Origin: Alkalihalobacillus pseudalcaliphilus
GTDB lineage: Bacteria; Bacillota; Bacilli; Bacillales; Bacillaceae_D
Direction of reading: 5' to 3'
DNA: 64,000 nucleotides
NCBI RefSeq assembly: GCF_028610675.1
Contig: NZ_JAQQWS010000008.1
Location: 1 to 64,000, forward strand
Position 1 is the stretch's first letter, and each line of letters starts with the position of its first letter. Made by a program: the position numbers and the translations under genes. Below, in pieces: positions 1 through 8,677 of the stretch. The notes beneath the pieces are model-generated. The model was not told the DNA's origin. It saw only the letters and a list, made by a program, of their open reading frames with translations, and made no database searches.

Positions 1-697
1 CAAACCTTGGAGTAACTGCACNNNNNNNNNNNNNNNNNNNNNNNNNNNNNNNNNNNNNNNNNNNNNNNNNNNNNNNNNNNNNNNNNNNNNNNNNNNNNNN
101 NNNNNNNNNNNNNNNNNNNNNAAAGAGAGGGTTAATGTGAAGATACAGAGGCCAAACCTTGGAGTAACTGCACAAAGAGAGGGTTAATGTGAAGATACGG
201 AGTCCAAACCTTGGAGTAACTGCACAAAGAGAGGGTTAATGTGAAGATACTAAGGCCAAACCTGGGAGTAACTACACGAAGAGAAGGTTAATGTGAAGAT
301 ACGGAGTCCAAACCTGGGAGTAACTGCACAAAGAGAGGGTTAATGTGAAGATACAGAGGCCAAACCTTGGAGTAACTGCACAAAGAGAGGGTTAATGTGA
401 AGATACAGAGTCCAAACCTTGGAGTAACTGCACAAAGAGAGGGTTAATGTGAAGATACAGAGGCCAAACCTTGGAGTAACTGCACAAAGAGAGGGTTAAT
501 GTGAAGATACAGAGGCCAAACCTTGGAGTAACTGCACAAAGAGAGGGTTAATGTGAAGATACAGAGGCCAAACCTTGGAGTATCTACACAAAGAGAGGGT
601 TAATGTGAAGATACGGAGGCCAAACCTTGGAGTAACTGCACAAAGAGAGGGTTAATGTGAAGATACAGAGGCCAAACCTTGGAGTAACTGCACAAAG
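1..697. repeat. 52-bp minisatellite, copy set 1, with assembly gap
   Basis: A head-to-tail array of 52-bp units. The landmark CAAACC recurs at 1 and then every 52 bp from 153 to 673, with a few substitutions per unit. Positions 22-121 are 100 N, so the real copy number is unknown. The unit contains CAAAGAGAGGGTTAATGTG and is clearly related to the unit of the array at 30190-30605. The array stops at about 697, where a dispersed intergenic repeat begins. No reading frame is conserved, so it is not coding. Confidence 0.95.
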
Positions 698-975
698 GCC
701 ACTCTTCATGGATAGCGACGACTTCTTAACATGTTGATACGTTTACAACTAGTCCTCTCCAAATATATAAGTAGGGTTTCAATCTTTAAATGGTGGCTTT
801 TCATTCATAAACGGTTTTGAGAATTCACACACTTTGCCGTAGCCCCGCCACTTTTTAGGAAAGAGCTCGCAAGAGCTTTCCTAAAAAGATTCAGCACACC
901 GCACACACAGCCACCACTAACCAAAAAAATGTGTAGTATTCCATTAGGATTAGTATCTAAAATCCAAATGTTTTT
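695..975. repeat. Composite dispersed intergenic repeat
   Basis: This stretch is shared, inverted, with 11700-11905 and 41580-41770. All copies carry the GTGGCTTTTCATTCA block, a CCCCGCCACTT block and a GGATTAGTATCTAA block. The first 60 bp (ATGGATAGCGACGACTT) resemble the segment that follows the other 52-bp minisatellite at 30710. No gene is seen. Its right edge lies at the broken 5' end of a small toxin gene at 985. Confidence 0.75.
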
Positions 976-984
976 GAATCGTTA

Positions 985-1062
985 ATGTTTGCATTAGCGA
1001 TTGCGAGTTTACTGCTTGCTGTGCTGTCATTTAACCAAAAAAATAATCCACCCTTGAGTTAG
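985..1062 (+). pseudogene. Decayed holin-like type I toxin
   Basis: The remaining frame encodes 25 residues including ALAIASLLLAVLSFNQK. This resembles the hydrophobic single-helix toxins of the Hol_Tox/TxpA/BsrG type, like the intact copy at 17865. Upstream the same frame reads VFESLM, but no start codon or ribosome binding site is in phase. The 5' end abuts the composite repeat, so it was probably cut off by that repeat. The downstream layout (antisense terminator, then sense terminator) matches the intact module, which supports the call more than the short peptide does. Confidence 0.5.
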
Positions 1063-1082
1063 ACGGCTCTCGGTGGATTATT
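1040..1082 (-). terminator. Terminator of putative antisense antitoxin RNA (decayed module)
   Basis: Arms AATAATCCACC (1042-1052) and GGTGGATTATT (1072-1082) are perfect complements. On the - strand the hairpin is followed by a run of seven T. It overlaps the 3' end of the toxin relic, the same geometry as the hairpin at 17953-17996. Confidence 0.6.
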
Positions 1083-1120
1083 TATACTAATCTGCTGACC
1101 GCCTTAATTATGGAAGTCAT

Positions 1121-1158
1121 TTATTGCTAGACTGTTGGTGCTCTAACACTAGCAGTCT
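1121..1158 (+). terminator. Terminator of decayed toxin transcript
   Basis: An imperfect stem pairs GACTGTTGGTG with CACTAGCAGTC-type arms and is followed by TTTATT on the + strand. It occupies the position held by the toxin mRNA terminator at 18046-18077 in the intact module. Confidence 0.4.
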
Positions 1159-1242
1159 TTATTAATGTATGTACACTAATTGAAGTATACATGAAGTGGA
1201 ACCTTATGGCAATGGATTTAATGTATCGGGAACATTTTTCGT

Positions 1243-1291
1243 TATTCTAACGGATTAAATATAACAACTTCATTAGCAACTCGTCCTGATG
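1243..1291 (-). pseudogene. C-terminal fossil of a DUF3221 (YobA-like) gene
   Basis: Read on the - strand this stretch encodes SSGRVANEVVIFNPLE and a stop. It matches the end of the DUF3221 lipoprotein at 10347-11027 (PPGRVASEVVLLLDK and stop) and is also near-identical in DNA over about 28 bases. The rest of the gene is missing, because from about 1284 the sequence reads as a transposase on the + strand. I infer a junction between an IS element and an older DUF3221 gene. Confidence 0.5.
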
Positions 1292-1690
1292 AAAAGGGAA
1301 GCGTGTATGTGTTTGACCGTGGCTACCTCGATTATGAGAATTGATCGAACGACCGATGACGGTTACCCTTTTCTCTCAAGATAGGGTAATAACGTTGTGG
1401 TTCGCAAGGTAGCAGCCTTTTCTTTCCCTGAACAGACCGAGGTTTTATCTGATGAGATCGTCTTTCTTGGCATGACACATAATCGGACAAAAAATGTCTT
1501 CCGTCTTCCCAAAGTGCTTGATACAAAAGGGATGAGCTTCATCTCGTCACGAATCGTTTTGATCTGAATGCGAATGAAATTTCTGAGATGTACAAATCAC
1601 TTTGCGCACTCGAACTTCTCATTAAATGGCTGAAACAGCACATCAATATCAAGAAGTTCTATGGCCAAAGTGGCTTGCGGTAGGATTCGG
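1284..1690 (+). pseudogene. IS4-family transposase remnant
   Basis: Broken frames on the + strand read VFDRGYLDYE, then FDRTTDDG, FPEQTEVLSDEIVFLGM, FDLNANEISEMYKS and LKQHINIKKFYGQSGLR. These are the central and C-terminal blocks of IS4/IS231-like DDE transposases. The Y-x2-R-x3-E-x6-K signature is recognisable but its arginine is replaced (MYKSLCALELL). Several frameshifts and the lack of an N-terminus make it inactive. No terminal inverted repeats were found. From 1690 to 2136 I see only AT-rich sequence with no supported gene. Confidence 0.75.
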
Positions 1691-2136
1691 TGATTTGGCT
1701 TCGGAAAATCACTTGGAAACCGTCTCTTAAGAAGGTACTTGCCGTTGTTACTTTTGTTTAGATGTAAAATAATTTTCAAATGGACGAAGCCGCCTTTAGT
1801 TCTGGTCTTCCTTTTTTTGCTTTTAAAAAATGTGTGTGCCTTGTTAACTGAATGTGTCAATGTTTCTTAAACGATACTAAATGCACTTGTTAAAGGAATA
1901 AAATAGTAGAATGAGTATTATAAATAAAGAATATTTCATAATCTTCAAAAGAGAGTAGGTTTGACCTTTTGGATACTTCATTCCTTTTTTGTCAATTTCT
2001 ACAGAAAAAAATATGATTTTCTTCACTTCCTTCACCCCCTTAAGGAACAATAATTTATAATTTGTTTATAACTATTCTGTGTCTCAAGAATTAATTCTTT
2101 TTAATTGAAAATGAATATATGAATATTTTGAAATTG

Positions 2137-2165
2137 TTGACATGATTTCTAGATACGGTTAAAAT
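2137..2165 (+). promoter_or_regulatory. tracrRNA promoter
   Basis: TTGACA at 2137-2142 and TAAAAT at 2160-2165 are separated by 17 bp, close to the sigma-A consensus. Initiation would fall around 2172, exactly at the first base of the anti-repeat. Confidence 0.8.
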
Positions 2166-2171
2166 AAGATT

Positions 2172-2332
2172 ATCATCTCACAGCAACGGAATTGATGTTG
2201 ATATGATAAGGTTGCCTGATTGGCAACTGTGGCGTTGGGGATCGCCTGCTTACTACACTCGTAGTAAGTCTCCCCACTTAAAATAATTGAGTCAGCCCCA
2301 GTGATCGACAGGTTCGAGAGTTGGGGCTTTTT
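2172..2332 (+). ncRNA. tracrRNA of the type II-C CRISPR system
   Basis: The anti-repeat (2172-2207) matches the 36-bp CRISPR repeat in the same orientation as the displayed arrays except at five positions. It is followed by AAGGTTGCC and GGCGTTGGGGATCGCCTG, then a stem closed by CCCCAC. The GCGTTGGGGATCGCC block is, from memory, also present in the Geobacillus stearothermophilus Cas9 tracrRNA. Because the anti-repeat has the sense of the displayed repeat, the crRNAs must come from the - strand to base pair with it. A rho-independent terminator ends the RNA at about 2332, giving about 160 nt. It lies directly upstream of cas9 and in the same direction. Confidence 0.9.
2294..2332 (+). terminator. 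tracrRNA terminator
   Basis: AGCCCCA (2294-2300) pairs with TGGGGCT (2322-2328) and is followed by a T run. Only 26 bp separate it from the cas9 start, so cas9 is probably expressed by read-through or from a very short promoter. Confidence 0.8.
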
Positions 2333-2358
2333 ATTATATATAAAATAGGTGAAAGGTT

Positions 2359-5300
2359 GTGGGTTATTTGGATTACAGGATTGGCCTTGATATTGGGACA
2401 AATTCAATTGGGTGGTCGATAATTGAACTGACGACTGTCCAATCAAAGTTAGACGGAAAATACCGACTAAAAGCAGTTGGCCTTATTGATGCTGGAGTGA
2501 GAATGTTTGACCGTGCGGAAGTGCCGAAAACAGGAGCTTCACTAGCATTACCTAGAAGATTAGCTCGTTCTTCGAGGAGAAGATTGACCAGGAGATCTGC
2601 CCGAAAGAAAGCAATTAGAAACCTCCTAGTAAAAGAGGATATTTTAAATCAAATAGAGTTAGATCATTTATATCGAACTAGTGAATTAGTAGACATTTGG
2701 CAGATTCGTGTCGAAGGTTTGGAAAGAAGATTAGGTCGGCAAGAGTGGGCACGCCTTTTAATACATTTAGGACAAAAGAGAGGGTATCGTTCGACTAGGA
2801 AGGCTGAAGAAGGTGCGGATACAGAAGGACGTGCTGTTCTTAGTAGTATTAAAGAAAATCAAGAAACACTCAAACAATATCGAACGGTCGGTGAAATGTG
2901 GGCAACAGACGATAAATTTAAAGGAAGAGTAAGAAATTCTACAAATGAATTTATTTTTAATGTCAGCCGTGACAATTTAGAAGAAGAGATTCGATTTTTA
3001 TTTCAGCAACAGCGCGAGTTAGGCTCTATGTACGCGAGTAAGTTATTAGAAGAATCATATATGGAGGTTTGGGGGCACCAATTACCTTTTGCAAGTGGAG
3101 AAAGTATCTTGAAAAACGTCGGTACATGTAGTTTGTATGAGAAGGAGAAAAGGGCCGCTAAAGCTACTTATACATTCCAATATTTCATGGCTTTAGACAA
3201 GTTAAATAATGTGCGTATTTTACCAAGTATGAGGACTTTAAGTGAGGAAGAACGAGGATTAGCTTTAAAAGCAATGTTTGAACGGGATAAGTTACCTAAA
3301 AACCCACCCAAATTTACATACAGTCATTTAAGAAAAGCGATTAAATTAGAAGAAGATGAGACGTTTCAAACAATCTCTTATGATGTAGAAAAAACGCTAG
3401 CAACAAATGAGTCGGCTGTATTTGTGAATCTAGCTGCTTATTACCAAATTAAGAAGGTTTGTGATGAGCATAATGAGAATTACGACTATGTTGATTATAA
3501 TACGATTGGGCATGCATTAACGGTTTATAAAACAGATGAGGATATTAATAAGTACTTAGCTAGTAAAAATAATATCGCAAAACGAGTGTACGCGAATGAT
3601 TTTATTGACTCAGTCTTAAAGCATTCTTATACGACGTTTGGTCATTTGAGTTTAAAGGCATTAAGTCGGATTATTCCTCTCATGGAAGAAGGAGAAGTGT
3701 TCGCAAAAGCGAAAGAGAAAGCAGGTTTTAAGGAAGAGTCTTACCTAGAAATTAAGAGTAAGCTCTTGACTAACATACCAGACGCTATTAAAAATCCAGT
3801 TGTCATGCGTTCCCTAACACAAGCGAGAAAAGTGATAAATGCAATCATTAAAAGAATGGGCGAACAGCCGGCTTCGATTCAAATTGAACTAGCGCGTGAG
3901 CTTTCTAAAGACGTGTCGGAGCGGAAGAAAATAACAAATGGGTTTGCAGAAAATAGAAGTCGAAATCAGTTCGCCATAAAGACGTTAGAGGAAAATCATA
4001 TAACGAATATTAGAGGGCAAGATATTGTTAAATTTAAACTATGGCAAGAACAGGGCGGAAGATGTGCCTATTCCCTCAAACCGATAAAATTAGAAGAATT
4101 AATTTCTTTTCTCAAAAAAGAACGCAGATATGAACATAATCTAGACGTCGATCATATTATTCCATATTCCAAGACATTTGACGATTCGTATACGAATAAA
4201 GTGCTTGTGTTTAGTGATGAGAATCGAAAGAAAGGGGATCAAATCCCTGCTGAATACTTGGGGATTGGAACGAAAAGGTGGGAAAAGTATAAAGAGTTCG
4301 TCATTACGTCCAAGTTCCCGGCTAGTAAGAAGAAGCGATTGTTAAAAGAGCAGTTAGTAGAGCGGGAAGAATTATTTATGAAAGAGCGACACTTAAATGA
4401 TACACGTTATGCGAGCCGTTATTTTATGAACTTTTTACGGGAAAACTTACTGCGCAAAGAAACTGTTCTTCATGAAACGCAATGGGTGACTGCTGTTGCA
4501 GGTAGAGTGACTTCCCACATTAGAAAACGGTTAGGTTTTGGAAAAGACCGTGAAGAAACACATCTCCACCATGCATTAGATGCAATTATTGTTGCTTGTA
4601 CTGACAAATGGATGATTGACTGTGTAACTAATTACTACAAAAGTCGAGAGGGAGGGAGTATTAAAAGAAAAGAAATTCGTTTTCCTTCTCCTTGGAACGG
4701 TTTTTGGCATGATGTGCAAACGAAACTCGCCCAATTGCCACAACCAGAAGTAATTAATGAAAGTATAAGCAAAGGAAATCCCGATGCTGTTGATTATATG
4801 TTGGTATCAAGAATGCCGAGGAAATCGATTACGGGAGCCGCTCATAAAGAAACGATATCCAAATGGGGTGGCTATGATGACAAAGGAAAAGCCTTACTTG
4901 TTAAAAAAGTAGCATTAAGTGAGTTGAAGTTTAAAAATGATGACTTTCCGATGTATAACAAAGAAACCGACCCACTCTTGTATGAGGCGATCAAGAACCG
5001 ATATGTGGAATCTGGAAGGGATGTAAAAAGGGCGTTTGCAACCCCCCTTTATAAGCCAAGTAAATCGGGTAAGCGAAATGAAGTGAAGCGTGTTAAAGTC
5101 ATTGCTGAAAAGAAGGCGATGGTAAGGGAAGTAAATGGGGGTATCGCTGAGAACGGGGGCCTTGTAAGGAGCGATATATTCTTAAAGGAAAAGAAGTATG
5201 TGATGGTGCCGGTTTATACATTTGATACGATCAAACAACAATTACCCAATAAGTATGTCGTATCAGGACGAGGTTATGAGCAGTGGCCAGAATTGACGGC

Positions 5301-5583
5301 AGAACATGTTTTTCAATTTAGTGTTTATCCGTATGAGTTAGTGCATGTAGGAACGAATAAAGGTGACAACAGTTTCTATTATTTTGCTTCTTTAAATATA
5401 TCTAGTAATGTTTTGAAATTCTCAGAGTGTAACAGACCTACTAAGGATTATATAGAGATAGGTTTAAACTCAATCATTCTATTAGAGAAGTATGAAATCG
5501 ATGTTTTAGGAAGAATTACTGGACAAAGTAAAAAAGGGATAAGACAGTCATTCAAAAATAATAAATCCCAAATGAAGGAATAA
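2359..5583 (+). CDS. cas9: Type II-C CRISPR endonuclease Cas9
   Basis: A compact RNA-guided DNA endonuclease of 1074 aa, typical of II-C. RuvC-I is at the N-terminus (GLDIGTNSIGWS, Asp11), followed by the arginine-rich bridge helix (RRLARSSRRRLTRRSARKK), RuvC-II (IQIELARELSKD, Glu510), the HNH domain (DVDHIIPYS, His599; Asn613 and Asn622 downstream) and RuvC-III (HLHHALDAIIVACTD, His738 and Asp741). All catalytic residues are present. The C-terminal PAM-interacting region is about 270 aa. The start is GTG at 2359 with AGGTG 7 nt upstream; TTG at 2368 (MDYRIGLDIG, like the Geobacillus protein) is an alternative. It is guided by the tracrRNA just upstream and is followed by its own terminator before cas1. 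Confidence 0.97.
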   Translation: MGYLDYRIGLDIGTNSIGWSIIELTTVQSKLDGKYRLKAVGLIDAGVRMFDRAEVPKTGASLALPRRLARSSRRRLTRRSARKKAIRNLLVKEDILNQIELDHLYRTSELVDIWQIRVEGLERRLGRQEWARLLIHLGQKRGYRSTRKAEEGADTEGRAVLSSIKENQETLKQYRTVGEMWATDDKFKGRVRNSTNEFIFNVSRDNLEEEIRFLFQQQRELGSMYASKLLEESYMEVWGHQLPFASGESILKNVGTCSLYEKEKRAAKATYTFQYFMALDKLNNVRILPSMRTLSEEERGLALKAMFERDKLPKNPPKFTYSHLRKAIKLEEDETFQTISYDVEKTLATNESAVFVNLAAYYQIKKVCDEHNENYDYVDYNTIGHALTVYKTDEDINKYLASKNNIAKRVYANDFIDSVLKHSYTTFGHLSLKALSRIIPLMEEGEVFAKAKEKAGFKEESYLEIKSKLLTNIPDAIKNPVVMRSLTQARKVINAIIKRMGEQPASIQIELARELSKDVSERKKITNGFAENRSRNQFAIKTLEENHITNIRGQDIVKFKLWQEQGGRCAYSLKPIKLEELISFLKKERRYEHNLDVDHIIPYSKTFDDSYTNKVLVFSDENRKKGDQIPAEYLGIGTKRWEKYKEFVITSKFPASKKKRLLKEQLVEREELFMKERHLNDTRYASRYFMNFLRENLLRKETVLHETQWVTAVAGRVTSHIRKRLGFGKDREETHLHHALDAIIVACTDKWMIDCVTNYYKSREGGSIKRKEIRFPSPWNGFWHDVQTKLAQLPQPEVINESISKGNPDAVDYMLVSRMPRKSITGAAHKETISKWGGYDDKGKALLVKKVALSELKFKNDDFPMYNKETDPLLYEAIKNRYVESGRDVKRAFATPLYKPSKSGKRNEVKRVKVIAEKKAMVREVNGGIAENGGLVRSDIFLKEKKYVMVPVYTFDTIKQQLPNKYVVSGRGYEQWPELTAEHVFQFSVYPYELVHVGTNKGDNSFYYFASLNISSNVLKFSECNRPTKDYIEIGLNSIILLEKYEIDVLGRITGQSKKGIRQSFKNNKSQMKE

Positions 5584-5588
5584 AAAGA

Positions 5589-5637
5589 AACACCTCAAAC
5601 TGTTAGTGCTAGTTAACAATTTGGGGTGTTTTTCTTT
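5589..5637 (+). terminator. Terminator after cas9
   Basis: A long hairpin with ACACC and GGTGT at its base and TGTTA/TAACA inside, followed by TTTTTC. It separates cas9 from cas1-cas2, which then need their own promoter or read-through. Confidence 0.8.
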
Positions 5638-5710
5638 GAACATTTTTGTTTAATTCTACCAACGCATGTCTATACTGATAGTGTTAATAAATAAGAGAGG
5701 TGTATGAGAG

Positions 5711-6610
5711 ATGACCTGGAGACATATCTTCATTACAAAACCTAGTAAACTATCGGTGAAAAACAGTCAGTTTGTTATAAAGCAAGAAAATGAAGTAAGT
5801 ATTCCATTTCAAGACATCGCTTCAATTACCTTAGAAAATGAAGTCGTAACTTTAACACAAAGTGTTCTCGCAGCTTGTGCGCAACATCGAATTAGTTTGA
5901 TTGGATGTGATCAAAAGAAGATGCCTGTTGGAATATTTACTGCCTTCCATCAGCATTCTAGGCAATTAACCGTTTTAACGATGCAACAGTCTTTAAGTAA
6001 ACCATTGAAAAAGAGAATATGGCAAACGATCGTGAAGCAAAAAATAAGTAATCAAGCGGATTGTTTAATAGAGTTAGGGAAAGATGGAGCAAGGAAACTT
6101 CAATCGCTCGCAAATCAAGTAGAGTCAGGTGACAAATCTAATAGAGAAGCATACGCTGCCAGAGTTTATTTCTTAGAGTTATTTGGAGATGAATTTACGA
6201 GGCGTTCAAGTGATGAAAGAAATAAAATATTGAATTACGGATATTCAATTATGAGAAGTGCCGTAGCTCGTTCCTTGGTCGCTTATGGGTTTACACCATC
6301 ACTGGGCATTTATCATGATAGTCAGACGAATGCTTTTAATTTAGCGGATGACTTTATGGAAGTGCTTCGACCCGTTGTGGATCGGTATGTCGTAAGTTTA
6401 ACTGAGTTGTCATGGACGGTACAAACACGTGCAAATTTAGTCAATTTATTAAATACAACTGTGGCACTTAATGGGGCAAAGTATGATTGTTCAGCTGCTG
6501 TTGATGAAATGATTAAAAGTTTTGTCGCTGTTTGTAGACAGCAGGATGTAACGTACTTAAAGCTCCCAACTTTATCGGATATGTCAGAATCAGCGGATTT
6601 AGTCATATGA
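5711..6610 (+). CDS. cas1: CRISPR-associated integrase Cas1
   Basis: The 299-aa protein has the Cas1 layout: an N-terminal beta domain (RHIFITKPSKLSVKN) and a C-terminal helical nuclease/integrase domain. Metal-binding candidates are Glu146 (NREAYAARVYF), His202 (LGIYHDS) and Asp214/Glu217 (LADDFMEVLRP). With Cas2 it integrates new spacers at the leader end. ATG at 5711 follows GAGAGG at 5695-5700. The stop overlaps the cas2 start by 4 nt (ATGA), so the two are translationally coupled. Confidence 0.96.
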   Translation: MTWRHIFITKPSKLSVKNSQFVIKQENEVSIPFQDIASITLENEVVTLTQSVLAACAQHRISLIGCDQKKMPVGIFTAFHQHSRQLTVLTMQQSLSKPLKKRIWQTIVKQKISNQADCLIELGKDGARKLQSLANQVESGDKSNREAYAARVYFLELFGDEFTRRSSDERNKILNYGYSIMRSAVARSLVAYGFTPSLGIYHDSQTNAFNLADDFMEVLRPVVDRYVVSLTELSWTVQTRANLVNLLNTTVALNGAKYDCSAAVDEMIKSFVAVCRQQDVTYLKLPTLSDMSESADLVI

Positions 6611-6927
6611 GGCAATATATGCGAATATTATTATTCTTTGATCTACCAACAAAAACAGCAAAAAATAAAAAGGATTACGTGAAGTTCCGAAGGTTCTTGC
6701 TAAATGATGGTTATGATATGTTGCAGTGGTCGGTTTACAGCAGGATTTGCAATAATCCAGAAATGGTCACAAAGCGAGTGAGCCAATTACAGAAGCATTT
6801 ACCACCTAAAGGTTCTGTTAGAGCATTATCAGTCACAGAAAAACAATATGCAAATATGAAAATGATGCTAGGGGAACAAACGACAAACGAAAAAAATATT
6901 AAAGTAAATCAACTGACTCTTTTTTGA
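6607..6927 (+). CDS. cas2: CRISPR-associated protein Cas2
   Basis: A 106-aa protein with the Cas2 ferredoxin-like start RILLFFDLPTKTAKNKKDY (conserved Asp12) and the RVSQLQKHLPPKGSVRAL segment usual in type II Cas2. It forms the central dimer of the Cas1-Cas2 integration complex. It overlaps the end of cas1. The last codons are duplicated, in decayed form, at 9050-9152 ahead of the second array. Confidence 0.95.
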   Translation: MRQYMRILLFFDLPTKTAKNKKDYVKFRRFLLNDGYDMLQWSVYSRICNNPEMVTKRVSQLQKHLPPKGSVRALSVTEKQYANMKMMLGEQTTNEKNIKVNQLTLF

Positions 6928-7125
6928 ATGACATATTAAAAAAGTGGAAAAGCTAATACGTTCGTATAAAAGTTAAGCGAATAGGGCAGACTAATAGTAG
7001 TGAGAAGCAAGTGAATGGTTTTTTGAAAAAGAATAAGAAGTGTATAGAAAAAACAATAAATAATTATATTTTTTATGCATCAAAAAAGCCCAATCACTTG
7101 ATATATTGGGCCTTTTTGAATCTGT
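6928..7125 (+). promoter_or_regulatory. CRISPR leader 1
   Basis: The 198 bp between cas2 and the first repeat are AT-rich and are repeated almost base for base at 9153-9350 before array 2, with only about four differences. Such conservation of a non-coding block beside repeats is what is expected of an adaptation leader. It ends in a hairpin described separately. Degenerate repeats lie at the far end of array 1, which also places the leader here. Confidence 0.8.
7082..7117. terminator. Bidirectional terminator at leader/array border
   Basis: GCCCAAT (7088-7094) pairs with ATTGGGC (7105-7111), flanked by AAAAAA on the left and TTTTT on the right. It can stop cas transcription entering from the left and crRNA transcription arriving from the right. 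The copy at 9307-9343 before array 2 is conserved. Confidence 0.75.
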
Positions 7126-8612
7126 ATCATATCACAGCAACGGAATAGATGGAGATATGACTGCCCCTACTCCTACAATTCCAATCATTCTATCATATCA
7201 CAGCAACGGAATAGATGGAGATATGACAAACTGTGGTATAATACCACTAACCTATTTATCATATCACAGCAACGGAATAGATGGAGATATGACATGGCCG
7301 CTTTTATTAGCTTTGTGCAATTTATCATATCACAGCAACGGAATAGATGGAGATATGACGTCGAGTCGGGGGGAGAAGGGGAAGGTCAGATCATATCACA
7401 GCAACGGAATAGATGGAGATATGACTAAGTCGATAAGCGTTAGGATAGTGTCATCATCATATCACAGCAACGGAATAGATGGAGATATGACTAGATGAAG
7501 GGAATTGGACATATTCTCATTATCATATCACAGCAACGGAATAGATGGAGATATGACAGCACTACCGTGAGTCTATCGCCTATTATTATCATATCACAGC
7601 AACGGAATAGATGGAGATATGACCGCGAATGGGACGGCGATATGACTGCGAAGATCATATCACAGCAACGGAATAGATGGAGATATGACCTGAGTTTAAA
7701 TCATCATTTTGCAAAGTAAATCATATCACAGCAACGGAATAGATGGAGATATGACGAGCATTCGATAGAGTTTCATTCTACTGAGATCATATCACAGCAA
7801 CGGAATAGATGGAGATATGACTGAAACCATAAAACCTAAGTTTAGGTCTTGATCATATCACAGCAACGGAATAGATGGAGATATGACGATATAATCGTTA
7901 GATACATAAGGCACTTGATCATATCACAGCAACGGAATAGATGGAGATATGACTACAGTAACAAGACCAAACCGATCATTTGAATCATATCACAGCAACG
8001 GAATAGATGGAGATATGACTTAGATGCTGGGGGTGAAGGTGGAGGCTTTATCATATCACAGCAACGGAATAGATGGAGATATGACCTAAGAGGGCAACTG
8101 ATTCAGATGCCTCGAATCATATCACAGCAACGGAATAGATGGAGATATGACTGTATGCCAGTATATTAAAATGATGGCCATATCATATCACAGCAACGGA
8201 ATAGATGGAGATATGACAACTGAGGGAGCGACTCGCCAACAGCAAGATCATTTCACAGCAACGGAATGGATGGAGATATGACCCTCTGTGGATGGCTACG
8301 GACCACGGTTTAATCATATCACAGCAACGGAATGGATGGAGATATGACTATCTCTGCTTCTGTCGCCCGAAAAGTCTTATCATATCACAGCAACGGAATG
8401 GATGGAGATATGACCCTACGGAGACGACCAGAGAAATGGAATTGATCATATCACAGCAACGGAATAGATGTAGATATGACAGTTCGGGGCAGATGGTGAT
8501 TTTGGGGCTGATCATATCACAGCAACGGAATAGATGGAGATATGACGACGTCCGTATCATGGCATTACACAGTTGAATCATATCACAGCAACGGAATGGA
8601 TGGAGATATGAC
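7126..8612 (-). CRISPR. CRISPR array 1 (23 repeats, 22 spacers)
   Basis: Repeats of 36 bp start at 7126 and recur every 66 bp (30-nt spacers; one of 29 nt at 8218-8246) to the last at 8577-8612. On the - strand the repeat begins GTCATATCTCC and ends GCTGTGATATGAT, the form used by Geobacillus II-C arrays. The tracrRNA orientation requires transcription on the - strand. Repeats near the leader read AATAGATGG. Several distal ones read AATGGATGG and carry further changes (ATCATTTCAC at 8247; GATGTAGAT at 8445), so the distal end is the older one. Confidence 0.98.
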
Positions 8613-8641
8613 AACAAGTGCATCTTTTATTAATGTACATA

Positions 8642-8677
8642 TATCTTATTATAGTATATGAGTGATGAAGATATGAC
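8642..8677 (-). repeat. Decayed 24th repeat of array 1
   Basis: One period beyond the last good repeat, the sequence ends GATGAAGATATGAC and begins ATATCTTATT. It matches the repeat end with a one-base shift and has lost the middle. This fits a degenerate terminal repeat at the trailer end. Confidence 0.55.

Noticed and set aside
1690..2136. Further IS4 transposase C-terminus and terminal inverted repeats
   Set aside because: Reading all frames gave no convincing transposase blocks beyond 1690 and I could not find matching element ends.
2159..2446. 95-aa - strand frame across the tracrRNA gene and cas9 start
   Set aside because: Explained by the tracrRNA and cas9 on the + strand.
7106..8623. 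Open reading frames in both directions across CRISPR array 1 (repeated SYHSNGIDGDMT or SYLHPFRCCDM peptides)
   Set aside because: They are translations of the 36-bp repeats; the 66-bp period keeps frames open by chance.
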